This document shows positions 6,604-13,367 of a stretch of DNA of 13,367 nucleotides, piece by piece. The position numbers and the translations under genes are program-made. Origin of the DNA: Clostridiales bacterium (lineage in GTDB: Bacteria; Bacillota; Clostridia; Lachnospirales; Anaerotignaceae). Under the pieces are notes generated by a model. The model was not told the origin of the DNA and ran no database searches. It saw nothing but the letters and a program-made list of their open reading frames with translations. The stretch is taken from NCBI GenBank assembly GCA_021202325.1, contig JAJQDF010000027.1:1-13367 (forward strand), read 5' to 3'. Numbering within the stretch: the stretch's first letter is position 1; the number at the start of each line of letters is the position of its first letter.

Positions 6604-8380
6604 TGTATTTCACCCACCATTCCGCAAGCAGCGCAATTACTGCCAAAATTATCAATATTTCCATGAGTCCGGCTCCGCCCTTGGAGGCCGTTCCGGTGTT
6701 GCCTTCCACGTCTTGACCGTAAAGCGCCGAAAGCTCTGATTCGCCTTCGACAGCAGTGTTTACGGCAATTGAGGTTATTGTTTCCGAGCCGTCGCTGCTT
6801 TCATACGTTACAGTATAGAATCCGGCTTCCTCAGTATCCGAATAATCGCTTGCCGGAAACGGCGGAGCGACAACTCTGTCATTGCCTTCGGTATCGGTTA
6901 CCGTTATCTTTTCAGCTGAGGCTGAAGTTTGTATATTTAAGCTTTCTCCGCAGTAGGTTACGCTCTGTACCCCTGACCTATCCGGCAGGAACCAGTCCGT
7001 TAGATTGTATATCATAACAGGAAAATCCTGCAGCAAAGGCAAATCCGTATTGTGTATATCAAATGAGAATATACATACTTTTTGCCCATTATTTTCGCCT
7101 CTAATAATTATAGACATACCGTCAGCCGTTGCCTCAGTGACAGCCCATGACGGTCTTGTAATACTTTTGGCTTCGGCTATTATAAAGCTCAATGTTCCGT
7201 CAGCTGTTAAATCAGTGCTGCCCTCGGCATAGCAGTTGAGTTCTGTTGTCTCTCCAACTTCAATAAAACCATTATCTTCGGGAGGATCCAATATAAACAG
7301 ACATCCGTCTGTTGGTACTTCATCCGGCATAACTCCGTCAAAAATATAGAGGTCATAGCCGCTTAAATCAGCCGTTTCCATAGTTTCAGGAGTCATTTTA
7401 TATATTTCTGTATTATCCGTCAGTTTAAAGGCATTTTCCAAAAACGTGTTTCCATCGGTAACGAGAAGAATTTTAGCCGTCTGAGCCTTATTAACCGCCA
7501 AATAGTAAGTATCATCAGCTGACAATATATCCTCCGGCGATATTGTTACAGTAATCTCGGCACTGTCCTCATATATATCGGTAAACACAAGGCTTCTCTC
7601 TCCGCCGGCAGGAATAGTTACATCACTGACGGCAACCGCCATATTGTTGTTAAATATCGTTACAGTTTTTTCAGCATCGGTATCGCCGTAATTTCTGACA
7701 TTTACAAGCACACTTCCGTCTGCTGCCGAAGCAAGCGTAACAGCACAGTTGGCAGTATCATTTCCGGCATAGAATACATTGGCATCTATGTTGGCAAAAT
7801 CGTCAGCATTATCGGTAAATATGTATATGCCGGCCTCGGTCTTTGCCGCTTCGGAAATAATAAGGCTTTCAACCGCATCATTGTCTATTCCGCCGTAGGT
7901 CTGCGATATGCTCTCTATTGCAGATGAAGCACCGGTTTTGTCATTGTCAGGGCCATAGACCACATAAGGATTTTCTCCGGCGGCAATTACAGTTATGTTG
8001 CTCAAAGCAGATGCGGAATTCACAAGCTTTTCTACCCTGTCCTTTGAATAATCGAGCCTGCTCTCACCCATATCCTCGGCTGACATGCTGGCTGACTGAT
8101 CTATAACTATGACATAGTTGTAGGCCGTGCCGAAAGCCGATATATACGGTCTGGCGGCAGCCAAACCAAGAGCCGCCGCCGCTATTAACTGCAATATAAG
8201 CGGAAGACTCTTTTTCAGTTTCTGCCAAGGCTTGGACTGCACGCTCGTATCAGCCGCTCTTTCCCATAAAAATATACTTGGGATTTTTACATCCTTCTGC
8301 TTACGCTTCAACATATAAAGAATTATTATAATTGGAACGTCTATCAATGCGATAAGCCCTATAGCATTAAAGAATCCCAT
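6584..8380 (-). CDS. BatA-like membrane protein with VWA domain
   Basis: This 598-residue protein opens with the BatA N-terminal region: helix 1 (about 8-23), a short basic segment with K-I-P-S-I-F-L-W-E-R (32-41) and W-Q-K-L-K-K, then helix 2 (58-76). This pattern is typical of VWA proteins of the Bat/aerotolerance type. The VWA domain (about 88-200) carries a MIDAS, D94-Q-S-A-S98, and I-F-T-D at 187-190. The middle holds beta-rich segments and an alpha/beta stretch near 308-375. A last helix (573-590) is followed by K-Y-N-G-T-K-R-R. Positive-inside charges put the VWA and following domains outside. ATG 8380 follows AGGAG, 15 bases after the preceding stop. Such proteins are usually linked to MoxR chaperones, but none is visible here. 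The exact role is unknown. Confidence 0.9.
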   Translation of the reverse strand: MGFFNAIGLIALIDVPIIIILYMLKRKQKDVKIPSIFLWERAADTSVQSKPWQKLKKSLPLILQLIAAAALGLAAARPYISAFGTAYNYVIVIDQSASMSAEDMGESRLDYSKDRVEKLVNSASALSNITVIAAGENPYVVYGPDNDKTGASSAIESISQTYGGIDNDAVESLIISEAAKTEAGIYIFTDNADDFANIDANVFYAGNDTANCAVTLASAADGSVLVNVRNYGDTDAEKTVTIFNNNMAVAVSDVTIPAGGERSLVFTDIYEDSAEITVTISPEDILSADDTYYLAVNKAQTAKILLVTDGNTFLENAFKLTDNTEIYKMTPETMETADLSGYDLYIFDGVMPDEVPTDGCLFILDPPEDNGFIEVGETTELNCYAEGSTDLTADGTLSFIIAEAKSITRPSWAVTEATADGMSIIIRGENNGQKVCIFSFDIHNTDLPLLQDFPVMIYNLTDWFLPDRSGVQSVTYCGESLNIQTSASAEKITVTDTEGNDRVVAPPFPASDYSDTEEAGFYTVTYESSDGSETITSIAVNTAVEGESELSALYGQDVEGNTGTASKGGAGLMEILIILAVIALLAEWWVKYNGTKRR

Positions 8381-8395
8381 AGCCTTCTCCTAAGT

Positions 8396-9949
8396 TTATT
8401 TTTCCAGTCCTGAAAAATATTCCGCAATAATTTCTCTCATTCCATAGGGAATATTACTGTTTTCAGTTTCCTTCATTGCCTGTTCTTTATATTCGGTCAC
8501 AACGGTGTCATAGGGAACGCTTTCGCCGCTGACGCCGCTTGTTTGTGTCTGAGAATATGTTATTTCGCCTTCATCGGTCTGAACAGATTGGAGCTGTTCT
8601 TCTTCGCCTTCAAGACCTTCGGCTGTTCGTGTATATACCTTTTCGGTTTCGGTATGGCCGAAGCCTCGGCCGTTTCCGCCGGTACCGCTTCCGCTGCCTC
8701 CGGAACCATTACCGTTAACGTTACCATTTCCATTACCTTCGCCGGAACCATTGCCGTTTCCACTTCCATCGCCTTCGCCTGAGCCATTGCCCTCGCTGTT
8801 CTCACCGCTTGAGCTTTCGCCATTTTGGGAAGTACTGCTTCCATTGCTGTTAGACGTACTTGTGGCTGTTTTACCTGTTCCGTCGCTTGCTTTAGCTAGG
8901 GATGAAGCCAGCCTTCCGGTGGCCGATGAAGCCGCAGAGCTTTTGCTGAGCGAGCTTGAGGCCGCTTTTGAGAGTGCCTCCGCTGCAGACTTAGCATCAC
9001 CGTCTTTTGCGGCTTCTACGGCTTCTTCAAGAAGCTCTTCCAGCTCCTCATCTGACATTTCGTCCGCAAGCTCACTTAGTTGTTCAGCCATCTCTTCCAG
9101 TTCTTCGTCTGTCATTTGCGCCAGCTCTTCCGCTAATTTTTGCATAGCTTGGGAAAGCGCCTCCGCATTATTTGCATCCATGGCATTGGAAATATCATTT
9201 CCAGCTGAATAGTCCGAAAGCATATTTTTTATATTATTTTTGTCCTCACTGGCTTTATTCTCAAGCTTTTTTAGTTCCTTCTGAGCCTCATTAATGAGCT
9301 TTTTCGCTTCCTTTGAGTCTTTGGCTTTTTTTAGCTCCTTATTCAGATCTTTAATTATTTTATTGTACTCCTCTTTAAGGCTGTCGGAAAGCTCTTCATC
9401 ATCCTGCAAAGCTTTGTTTATCTCTTCGGCTTCCTTCAATGCCTGTTCGGTTATGGGCGTCAGCTGATATACTCCTGCATCGGGAGCAAATCCAGTAAGG
9501 CAGGATGCGGCAAGTATTACAGCCGCAATGACAGCCAGCCTTTTCGGAAAGGTTATTTTATACATTCCGGCTAGGTTTTTGCTTTTTGCCGCTTTTACCG
9601 CATCTGATACGGCCAGCTTCTCCATGTCGTTTTTTTCTCCGCCGGAAGTAAGTATGCCGTAGGCTGTAATAAGTCTTTCGTTACAGCCAAGTCTGTCGCC
9701 TTCCTCAGCCGCATTGTAGTCAGTAACTTTATATTTTACCAAGGCCAGAACAAGCCCAATGATAACCGAAACAAGCAATATTCCTATGCACATATACGTT
9801 TTGGTCGGCACATAGAGGAACTTAGAAAATACAAGTATTATCAAATCAACCGCAAGTCCGACGGAAACAGTCTGCAAAAGCCTGTAGATTACATTATTTA
9901 CGATTATTTTGTTCTTCAAAGGTTTAAGAAGTCTTTTAAGCTCCTTCAT
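8396..9949 (-). CDS. Three-helix membrane protein with acidic coiled-coil and Gly-rich regions
   Basis: From ATG 9949 the product has 517 residues; ATG 9958, which overlaps the permease stop as ATGA, would add three. I prefer 9949 because the SD AAAAAAGG lies 9 bases before it but abuts the first ATG. Helices lie at about 24-47, 53-73 and 138-156. The basic N-terminus and 74-137 should be cytoplasmic and 157-517 outside. Residues 170-235 are highly charged and probably coiled coil. Residues 274-314 are strongly acidic, with a repeated D-E-E-L-E-E motif. Residues 377-431 are nearly all Gly, Ser, Asn and Glu. The tail (477-517) is ordered-looking, with V-P-Y-D-T-V-V-T-E-Y-K-E and I-P-Y-G-M-R-E-I-I-A-E-Y-F. 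DUF4175-like proteins in VWA/MoxR operons look similar, but I cannot confirm the family. Its place between transporter and VWA genes suggests a scaffold. Confidence 0.82.
   Translation of the reverse strand: MKELKRLLKPLKNKIIVNNVIYRLLQTVSVGLAVDLIILVFSKFLYVPTKTYMCIGILLVSVIIGLVLALVKYKVTDYNAAEEGDRLGCNERLITAYGILTSGGEKNDMEKLAVSDAVKAAKSKNLAGMYKITFPKRLAVIAAVILAASCLTGFAPDAGVYQLTPITEQALKEAEEINKALQDDEELSDSLKEEYNKIIKDLNKELKKAKDSKEAKKLINEAQKELKKLENKASEDKNNIKNMLSDYSAGNDISNAMDANNAEALSQAMQKLAEELAQMTDEELEEMAEQLSELADEMSDEELEELLEEAVEAAKDGDAKSAAEALSKAASSSLSKSSAASSATGRLASSLAKASDGTGKTATSTSNSNGSSTSQNGESSSGENSEGNGSGEGDGSGNGNGSGEGNGNGNVNGNGSGGSGSGTGGNGRGFGHTETEKVYTRTAEGLEGEEEQLQSVQTDEGEITYSQTQTSGVSGESVPYDTVVTEYKEQAMKETENSNIPYGMREIIAEYFSGLEK
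8657..8821 (-). repeat. Low-complexity tract encoding a Gly/Asn/Ser-rich linker
   Basis: About 55 codons (residues 377-431 of the three-helix protein) encode short variations of G-N, G-S and G-E, such as GSGNGNGSGEG. On the plus strand the DNA shows recurring CCATT and CCGCT units. It looks like a flexible spacer between the acidic region and the C-terminal tail, and it is likely to vary in length between strains. Confidence 0.75.
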
Positions 9950-9954
9950 ATTAA

Positions 9955-10824
9955 TCATCCTTTTTTAGAAATTCGTTTAACTCTCACAGCCGCCAAAAGC
10001 AGGAACAAAACAATCAGTATTACAAGCGCAATTGCATTGATTATCCACATAGGCGTATCGATGGTAATGGCCTTATATGTTGTTCCGTAGTAATTGCCGT
10101 AGTCAAGTATCTCTGACATGTAGTAGCTTCCTGTCTGCTCACATATTATGCTGACAAGGCCGACTGCAGGATTTATGGCCAGAAGCGGCAATCTTGCTGC
10201 CAATGGAAGCGCTGCCTGATAATATGAACCGTAAACTGAACAAAGTATAAAATATACTATAATTGTTCCGCCGCAGAGAATACCTGTACAAATATAGGTA
10301 AACACCATTGACGTAACAGTCTTTTTAAACACCGTTGAAAAGAATATGGCTATTGCACCAAACAGACCGCATATGAGTATCATATATCCTGTTACGGCAA
10401 CTATATACTGCACGCTTGTTCCGCCAAAATACATTATCAAAGCGAATATCGGCATTGTTGCAATTATCATAAGCACAATAAGCGCTAATCCCGAAAGGAA
10501 TTTTCCGATAACTATTGATAATGGCGACATCTTTGTGACAAGGAGCAAATCAAGGGTTTGCCTCTCCCTCTCGCCGCTTATGCTTCCGGCAGTAAATGCC
10601 GGAGTCATAAATAGTACAAGCACAAGCTGTAAAATTGTAAGACCAATATAAATAGTCACAATTTCAGACGGATTAAAGCTGGCATTGTATGAGTTATACA
10701 TAAGCTGCCATATTGTTATTGCCGCAACTGCCGTTACAACAAGTATATAACCTGCTACAGCATAGAATATTTTCCAGTTTCTAAGAGATGTTTTTGCCTC
10801 TCTGCGCAATACCGGATTAATCAT
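9955..10824 (-). CDS. ABC-2-type transporter permease
   Basis: From ATG 10824 the protein has 289 residues. That start is chosen because the SD GGGAGG (10833-10838) lies 8 bases before it, whereas the upstream in-frame GTG at 10833 would overlap the SD. It has about six membrane helices (21-40, 57-79, 105-133, 140-165, 172-200, 258-283). The conserved coupling segment follows helix 2: S-G-E-R-E-R-Q-T-L-D-L-L-L-V-T, then M-S-P-L-S-I-V-I-G-K (83-108). This is the hallmark of ABC-2 permeases of the NatB/NosY/gliding-motility type. The N-terminus (I-N-P-V-L-R-R-E) is also typical. It overlaps the ATPase gene by 8 bases and should form the membrane part of a homodimeric exporter with it. The substrate is unknown; a link to cell-envelope assembly is inferred from the VWA neighbours. 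Confidence 0.92.
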   Translation of the reverse strand: MINPVLRREAKTSLRNWKIFYAVAGYILVVTAVAAITIWQLMYNSYNASFNPSEIVTIYIGLTILQLVLVLFMTPAFTAGSISGERERQTLDLLLVTKMSPLSIVIGKFLSGLALIVLMIIATMPIFALIMYFGGTSVQYIVAVTGYMILICGLFGAIAIFFSTVFKKTVTSMVFTYICTGILCGGTIIVYFILCSVYGSYYQAALPLAARLPLLAINPAVGLVSIICEQTGSYYMSEILDYGNYYGTTYKAITIDTPMWIINAIALVILIVLFLLLAAVRVKRISKKG

Positions 10825-11746
10825 TCTCTTCACCTCCCGTAACTGTCATGAAGATTTCCTCAAGATTTCCTTCATTTTCAGAGAATGAATATATAGGAAT
10901 TCCATTCATAATTATATTTCTCAGTATAGACACCAAATCTTCGTTTTTGCCGTTAAACGCAAACTCTATATCATCTGTATTTTCAACAATATCCGAAACT
11001 GTGGACTGTTCCTTAAGCAGACGGATAAGATTATCCTTTCCGGATGAAAGCTTGGCTCTGACAATACGCTTTTTGTGTATCTTGTTCATTATCTCGGTAA
11101 CAGTTCCCTGGGTTACGAGTTGTCCATGGTCGATAATGCCTATTTCTGAGCACATTTCCGCAAGCTCCGGAAGAATATGCGAGCTTACAATAATGGTCTT
11201 ACCCATCTCTCTCAGCTGTTTTAATATTTCCTTCATCTCAACTCTGGCTCTGGGATCAAGGCCGGAGGCCGGCTCATCAAGTATGATGAGGTCGGGATCA
11301 TGGATAAGGCTTCTGGCAAGGCAAAGCCTCTGCTTCATACCTCTTGAAAGGGAGTCTACATATACATCCTTTTTTCCCGAAAGATCTACAATTTCAAGAA
11401 GATTGTCGATAAGTTCCAGCCTCTCGGCGTAAGGAATATAATATGTTCCGGCATAGAAATCCATATATTCGCTAACCTTAAGGTCGTCATATACACCGAA
11501 GAAGTCCGGCATATAGCCTATTTTATCCCTTATGGATTTTGGATTTTTCAATATATCCTCGCCGTTTACATAGATATTTCCGGAATCGGCTTTGAGAAGG
11601 CCTGCCATTATTTTCATTGTAGTTGTTTTTCCCGCTCCGTTGGGGCCTACGAATCCGAATATTGAATTTTCTGTAATATTCATAGAGAGCGAATCAAGGG
11701 CTGTGAATTTTCCGTATTTTTTGTTGAGTTCAATAATTTCCGGCAT
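10817..11746 (-). CDS. ABC transporter ATP-binding protein
   Basis: From ATG 11746 the protein has 309 residues. An in-frame TTG at 11752 is less likely, because the SD GGGGG (11756-11760) is 9 bases from the ATG and only 3 from the TTG. Motifs are complete: Walker A G-P-N-G-A-G-K-T-T (34-42), signature L-S-R-G-M-K-Q-R (133-140), Walker B L-I-I-L-D-E-P (153-159), D-loop S-G-L-D (161-164) and H-loop His190. The Q-loop position reads Y-M-P-D without the usual Gln, as in several CcmA-type ATPases. The C-terminal 90 residues form the accessory domain common in ABC-2 exporters. It belongs to the CcmA/NatA-like group and energises the permease encoded next. Its start lies 2 bases after the upstream stop, so translation is coupled. 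Confidence 0.95.
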   Translation of the reverse strand: MPEIIELNKKYGKFTALDSLSMNITENSIFGFVGPNGAGKTTTMKIMAGLLKADSGNIYVNGEDILKNPKSIRDKIGYMPDFFGVYDDLKVSEYMDFYAGTYYIPYAERLELIDNLLEIVDLSGKKDVYVDSLSRGMKQRLCLARSLIHDPDLIILDEPASGLDPRARVEMKEILKQLREMGKTIIVSSHILPELAEMCSEIGIIDHGQLVTQGTVTEIMNKIHKKRIVRAKLSSGKDNLIRLLKEQSTVSDIVENTDDIEFAFNGKNEDLVSILRNIIMNGIPIYSFSENEGNLEEIFMTVTGGEEND

Positions 11747-11748
11747 AA

Positions 11749-13367
11749 TCAATTGCCCCCTTTCAGACTTATTTCAGGAAGTGTCACATAAGTTTCACTA
11801 TATACATCGCACATCAGAAAGAACTGTCCGTCCTCCGAAACATACGGTGAAGGATCTGTCTCAAGAGCTGCTTCGCTTAGAATCTCCCATTTCTGAGTAT
11901 CGTAGTTATAAACCTGAGGATCTCCGTTAAATCCGTCATAATTTGTCCATTGAACATTTATTGAAGTAATGTTTTCTGACGTAGGAAGATTATATTCGCA
12001 TTGCAGATTAGTTCCCGACATAGTATAGAGCTCATAGTAATACAAATCCCAATACTGCTGTTCGCTTGAACCGTCAAGATAAATCACATCAGGGAAAATG
12101 TATCCATATGGTATATCGTATCCATTGGAAAGAGAAATATCTATATCAAAGTCTTTAACATAAAGGTTTTCCCAGTTCTCGTTGGCAAGCTCACCGTTTA
12201 TTGTCTTATCTCCCTCAATAAGACGTTTCTCGCTGAAGGCGATTACCGAAACAGTAAATTCTGTTTCTCTTAGGTCGTAGTTATAATTGAATACCATGTT
12301 GTTGAAAATCTGGTATCTCTGTTCGGCTTTATAGGCCTCGGTAGTTGAAACACCGTGTCTGAACATCATACTTGCCTGATATTCGTCCTCATCAAGCCCG
12401 TAAAACATCTGTCTCAGCATCTGCCAGCTGTTATTCATCCAGTTCTCATACTCCTCAGCTGAAAGAAGTACATTTACATCAAGGCTTCCTCCAGCCTCGA
12501 TATTGCCGACCTTCTGATACTGTCCTCCGAAACCGATAATTACATCGAAAAGGTCATAATCCAGATTGTTGTATATAGTTCCTACGATGCTTGAGCCGCT
12601 AATGGTGAACATAGCATCAATAGCATCCTCTTCCAAATGATCCAGTGTAGTGTTAAATGAGCTGTCGCTCCAGGAATCCTGATCAAAATATGTTATGGAA
12701 GTTTGGTTATTTCCGGTCTTTACCTCGTAAGAGCATACACTTTCAGTATCACTGCCGGTATCATAATATCCATAATAGCTTCCGCCATTAAAAATATTTA
12801 CATCATCATCAAATGTAAGGGTTATATCGCCCTTTGCAGGTGTACGTATTCCGACCGCAGCATTAGTGACGGGACTAGCCGAATTAAGGTCAGTATAAGT
12901 ACCAAAGTTTATAAGAGAATCTTTCTGATAGCTTGTTGTGCTGACAGCGACAATTATTCCTGCAAACACTATGGATATGATAGGAATTGCTATCCAGCCC
13001 CTCTCTCTTTTATCCTTCTTTTTAAGTACAAGATAGCACACAGGACCAACTGCAATTATATACAAAAATAATATTCCAAAAAGAAGCATAAGCTTATTTT
13101 TTTCTATAGAAGGAAGTCTGTTCAGTATGCTTACTGTATCCGTATAATATGAATAATTTCTGTTTGATGAAAATTTATCCGGCATAGTATTCCTATAGAA
13201 ATTAGAGAGATACTCTACTCTGTTACTCATAGAAGCAATGGGATCGGCACTCAAGCTGAAAGCATGTACAACTATTTTTCCTTCGCCGAAGTCAAGCGTC
13301 TTTGTTATTTCCTTGCCGCCTTGGATTTCCGTAGCCTCAGCGTCCGGAATATCTATATCTGCAATAT
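11749..13367 (-). CDS. Membrane protein with large C-terminal extracytoplasmic domain (5' end missing)
   Basis: The reading frame is open to the right edge of the window, so the N-terminus is missing; 538 residues are visible. An apparent start at 13254 is only an internal TTG in F-S-L-S-A-D. The visible N-terminal part (V-V-H-A-F-S-L-S-A-D-P-I) probably ends an extracytoplasmic alpha/beta domain. Two close helices follow at about 93-114 and 126-143. The first contains G-P-V-C-Y-L-V-L, and the loop K-K-K-D-K-R-E-R-G-W-I-A-I-P is basic and therefore cytoplasmic. This G-P-x-x-Y-x-x-L / W-x-x-I-P hairpin is common in membrane proteins beside ABC-2 exporters of this kind. The following ~390 residues are beta-rich and aromatic, and should be outside. 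The stop lies 2 bases before the ATPase ATG. No enzyme signature is recognised. Confidence 0.85.
   Translation of the reverse strand, partial: IADIDIPDAEATEIQGGKEITKTLDFGEGKIVVHAFSLSADPIASMSNRVEYLSNFYRNTMPDKFSSNRNYSYYTDTVSILNRLPSIEKNKLMLLFGILFLYIIAVGPVCYLVLKKKDKRERGWIAIPIISIVFAGIIVAVSTTSYQKDSLINFGTYTDLNSASPVTNAAVGIRTPAKGDITLTFDDDVNIFNGGSYYGYYDTGSDTESVCSYEVKTGNNQTSITYFDQDSWSDSSFNTTLDHLEEDAIDAMFTISGSSIVGTIYNNLDYDLFDVIIGFGGQYQKVGNIEAGGSLDVNVLLSAEEYENWMNNSWQMLRQMFYGLDEDEYQASMMFRHGVSTTEAYKAEQRYQIFNNMVFNYNYDLRETEFTVSVIAFSEKRLIEGDKTINGELANENWENLYVKDFDIDISLSNGYDIPYGYIFPDVIYLDGSSEQQYWDLYYYELYTMSGTNLQCEYNLPTSENITSINVQWTNYDGFNGDPQVYNYDTQKWEILSEAALETDPSPYVSEDGQFFLMCDVYSETYVTLPEISLKGGN

Noticed and set aside
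8560..8844. 94-codon minus-strand ORF rich in Ala, Glu and Lys
   Set aside because: It is the same strand in another frame across the Gly-rich repeat, wholly inside the three-helix gene.
3946..9100. Salt-bridge pairing between the Lys-rich tail of the 913-residue protein and the acidic helices of the three-helix protein
   Set aside because: Positive-inside topology puts the Lys-rich tail in the cytoplasm and the acidic helices outside, so they should not meet.
8751..9212. 153-codon plus-strand ORF rich in Ser, Ala and Leu
   Set aside because: It is the antisense shadow of the acidic and Gly-rich part of the three-helix protein; its composition follows from the biased codons on the other strand.
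13252..13254. TTG as the start of the right-edge gene
   Set aside because: The frame stays open for 37 more codons to the window edge, with sensible coding sequence, and no SD is evident before this TTG.

Overview
The window looks like a chromosomal segment of a Gram-positive Firmicute of the class Clostridia. GC content is moderate. Shine-Dalgarno (SD) sequences are AGGAG-type, promoters are sigma-A-like, and the proteins are typical of the class: a VanW-family lipoprotein, an HxlR/flavoprotein pair, and a cassette of ABC transporter plus von Willebrand A (VWA) proteins. This placement is inferred from gene content and style. I saw no rRNA, tRNA, CRISPR array, transposase or phage gene.

Left part (1-1183). 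A promoter with an overlapping 18-bp inverted repeat (27-55) points out of the left edge towards a gene that is not visible. An HxlR-type repressor gene (minus strand) and a NADPH-dependent FMN reductase/flavodoxin-like gene (plus strand) are divergent. They share a 132-bp intergenic region with a 23-bp imperfect palindrome that is probably the HxlR operator. A hairpin lies between the convergent flavoprotein and AIR-synthase-like genes.

Middle part (1184-3861). A two-gene minus-strand unit has a clear promoter at 3741-3769 with AT-rich sequence upstream. The first gene encodes a VanW-domain lipoprotein. The second encodes an AIR-synthase/HypE-like ATP-binding enzyme, and the VanW stop codon lies inside its SD. 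The 177-bp gap upstream also holds the terminator of the next operon.

Right part (3862-13367 and beyond). A long minus-strand operon runs in from outside the right edge. In transcription order it encodes: (1) a membrane protein lacking its 5' end, with two adjacent membrane helices and a large C-terminal domain; (2) an ABC-2-type ATPase; (3) its permease; (4) a three-helix protein with an acidic helical region and a Gly/Asn/Ser-rich linker; (5) a BatA-like VWA protein; (6) a 913-residue protein with two VWA domains flanking a glutamine-amidotransferase-like domain. Genes overlap or sit at most 15 bp apart, so they are very probably co-transcribed and translationally coupled. By the positive-inside rule, the large domains of the four non-ABC membrane proteins face outward. 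This suggests an extracytoplasmic VWA assembly coupled to an ABC exporter. The MoxR ATPase and DUF58 protein that usually accompany such VWA proteins are absent from the visible part. This operon is the best candidate here for a poorly described system; its function cannot be read from sequence alone.
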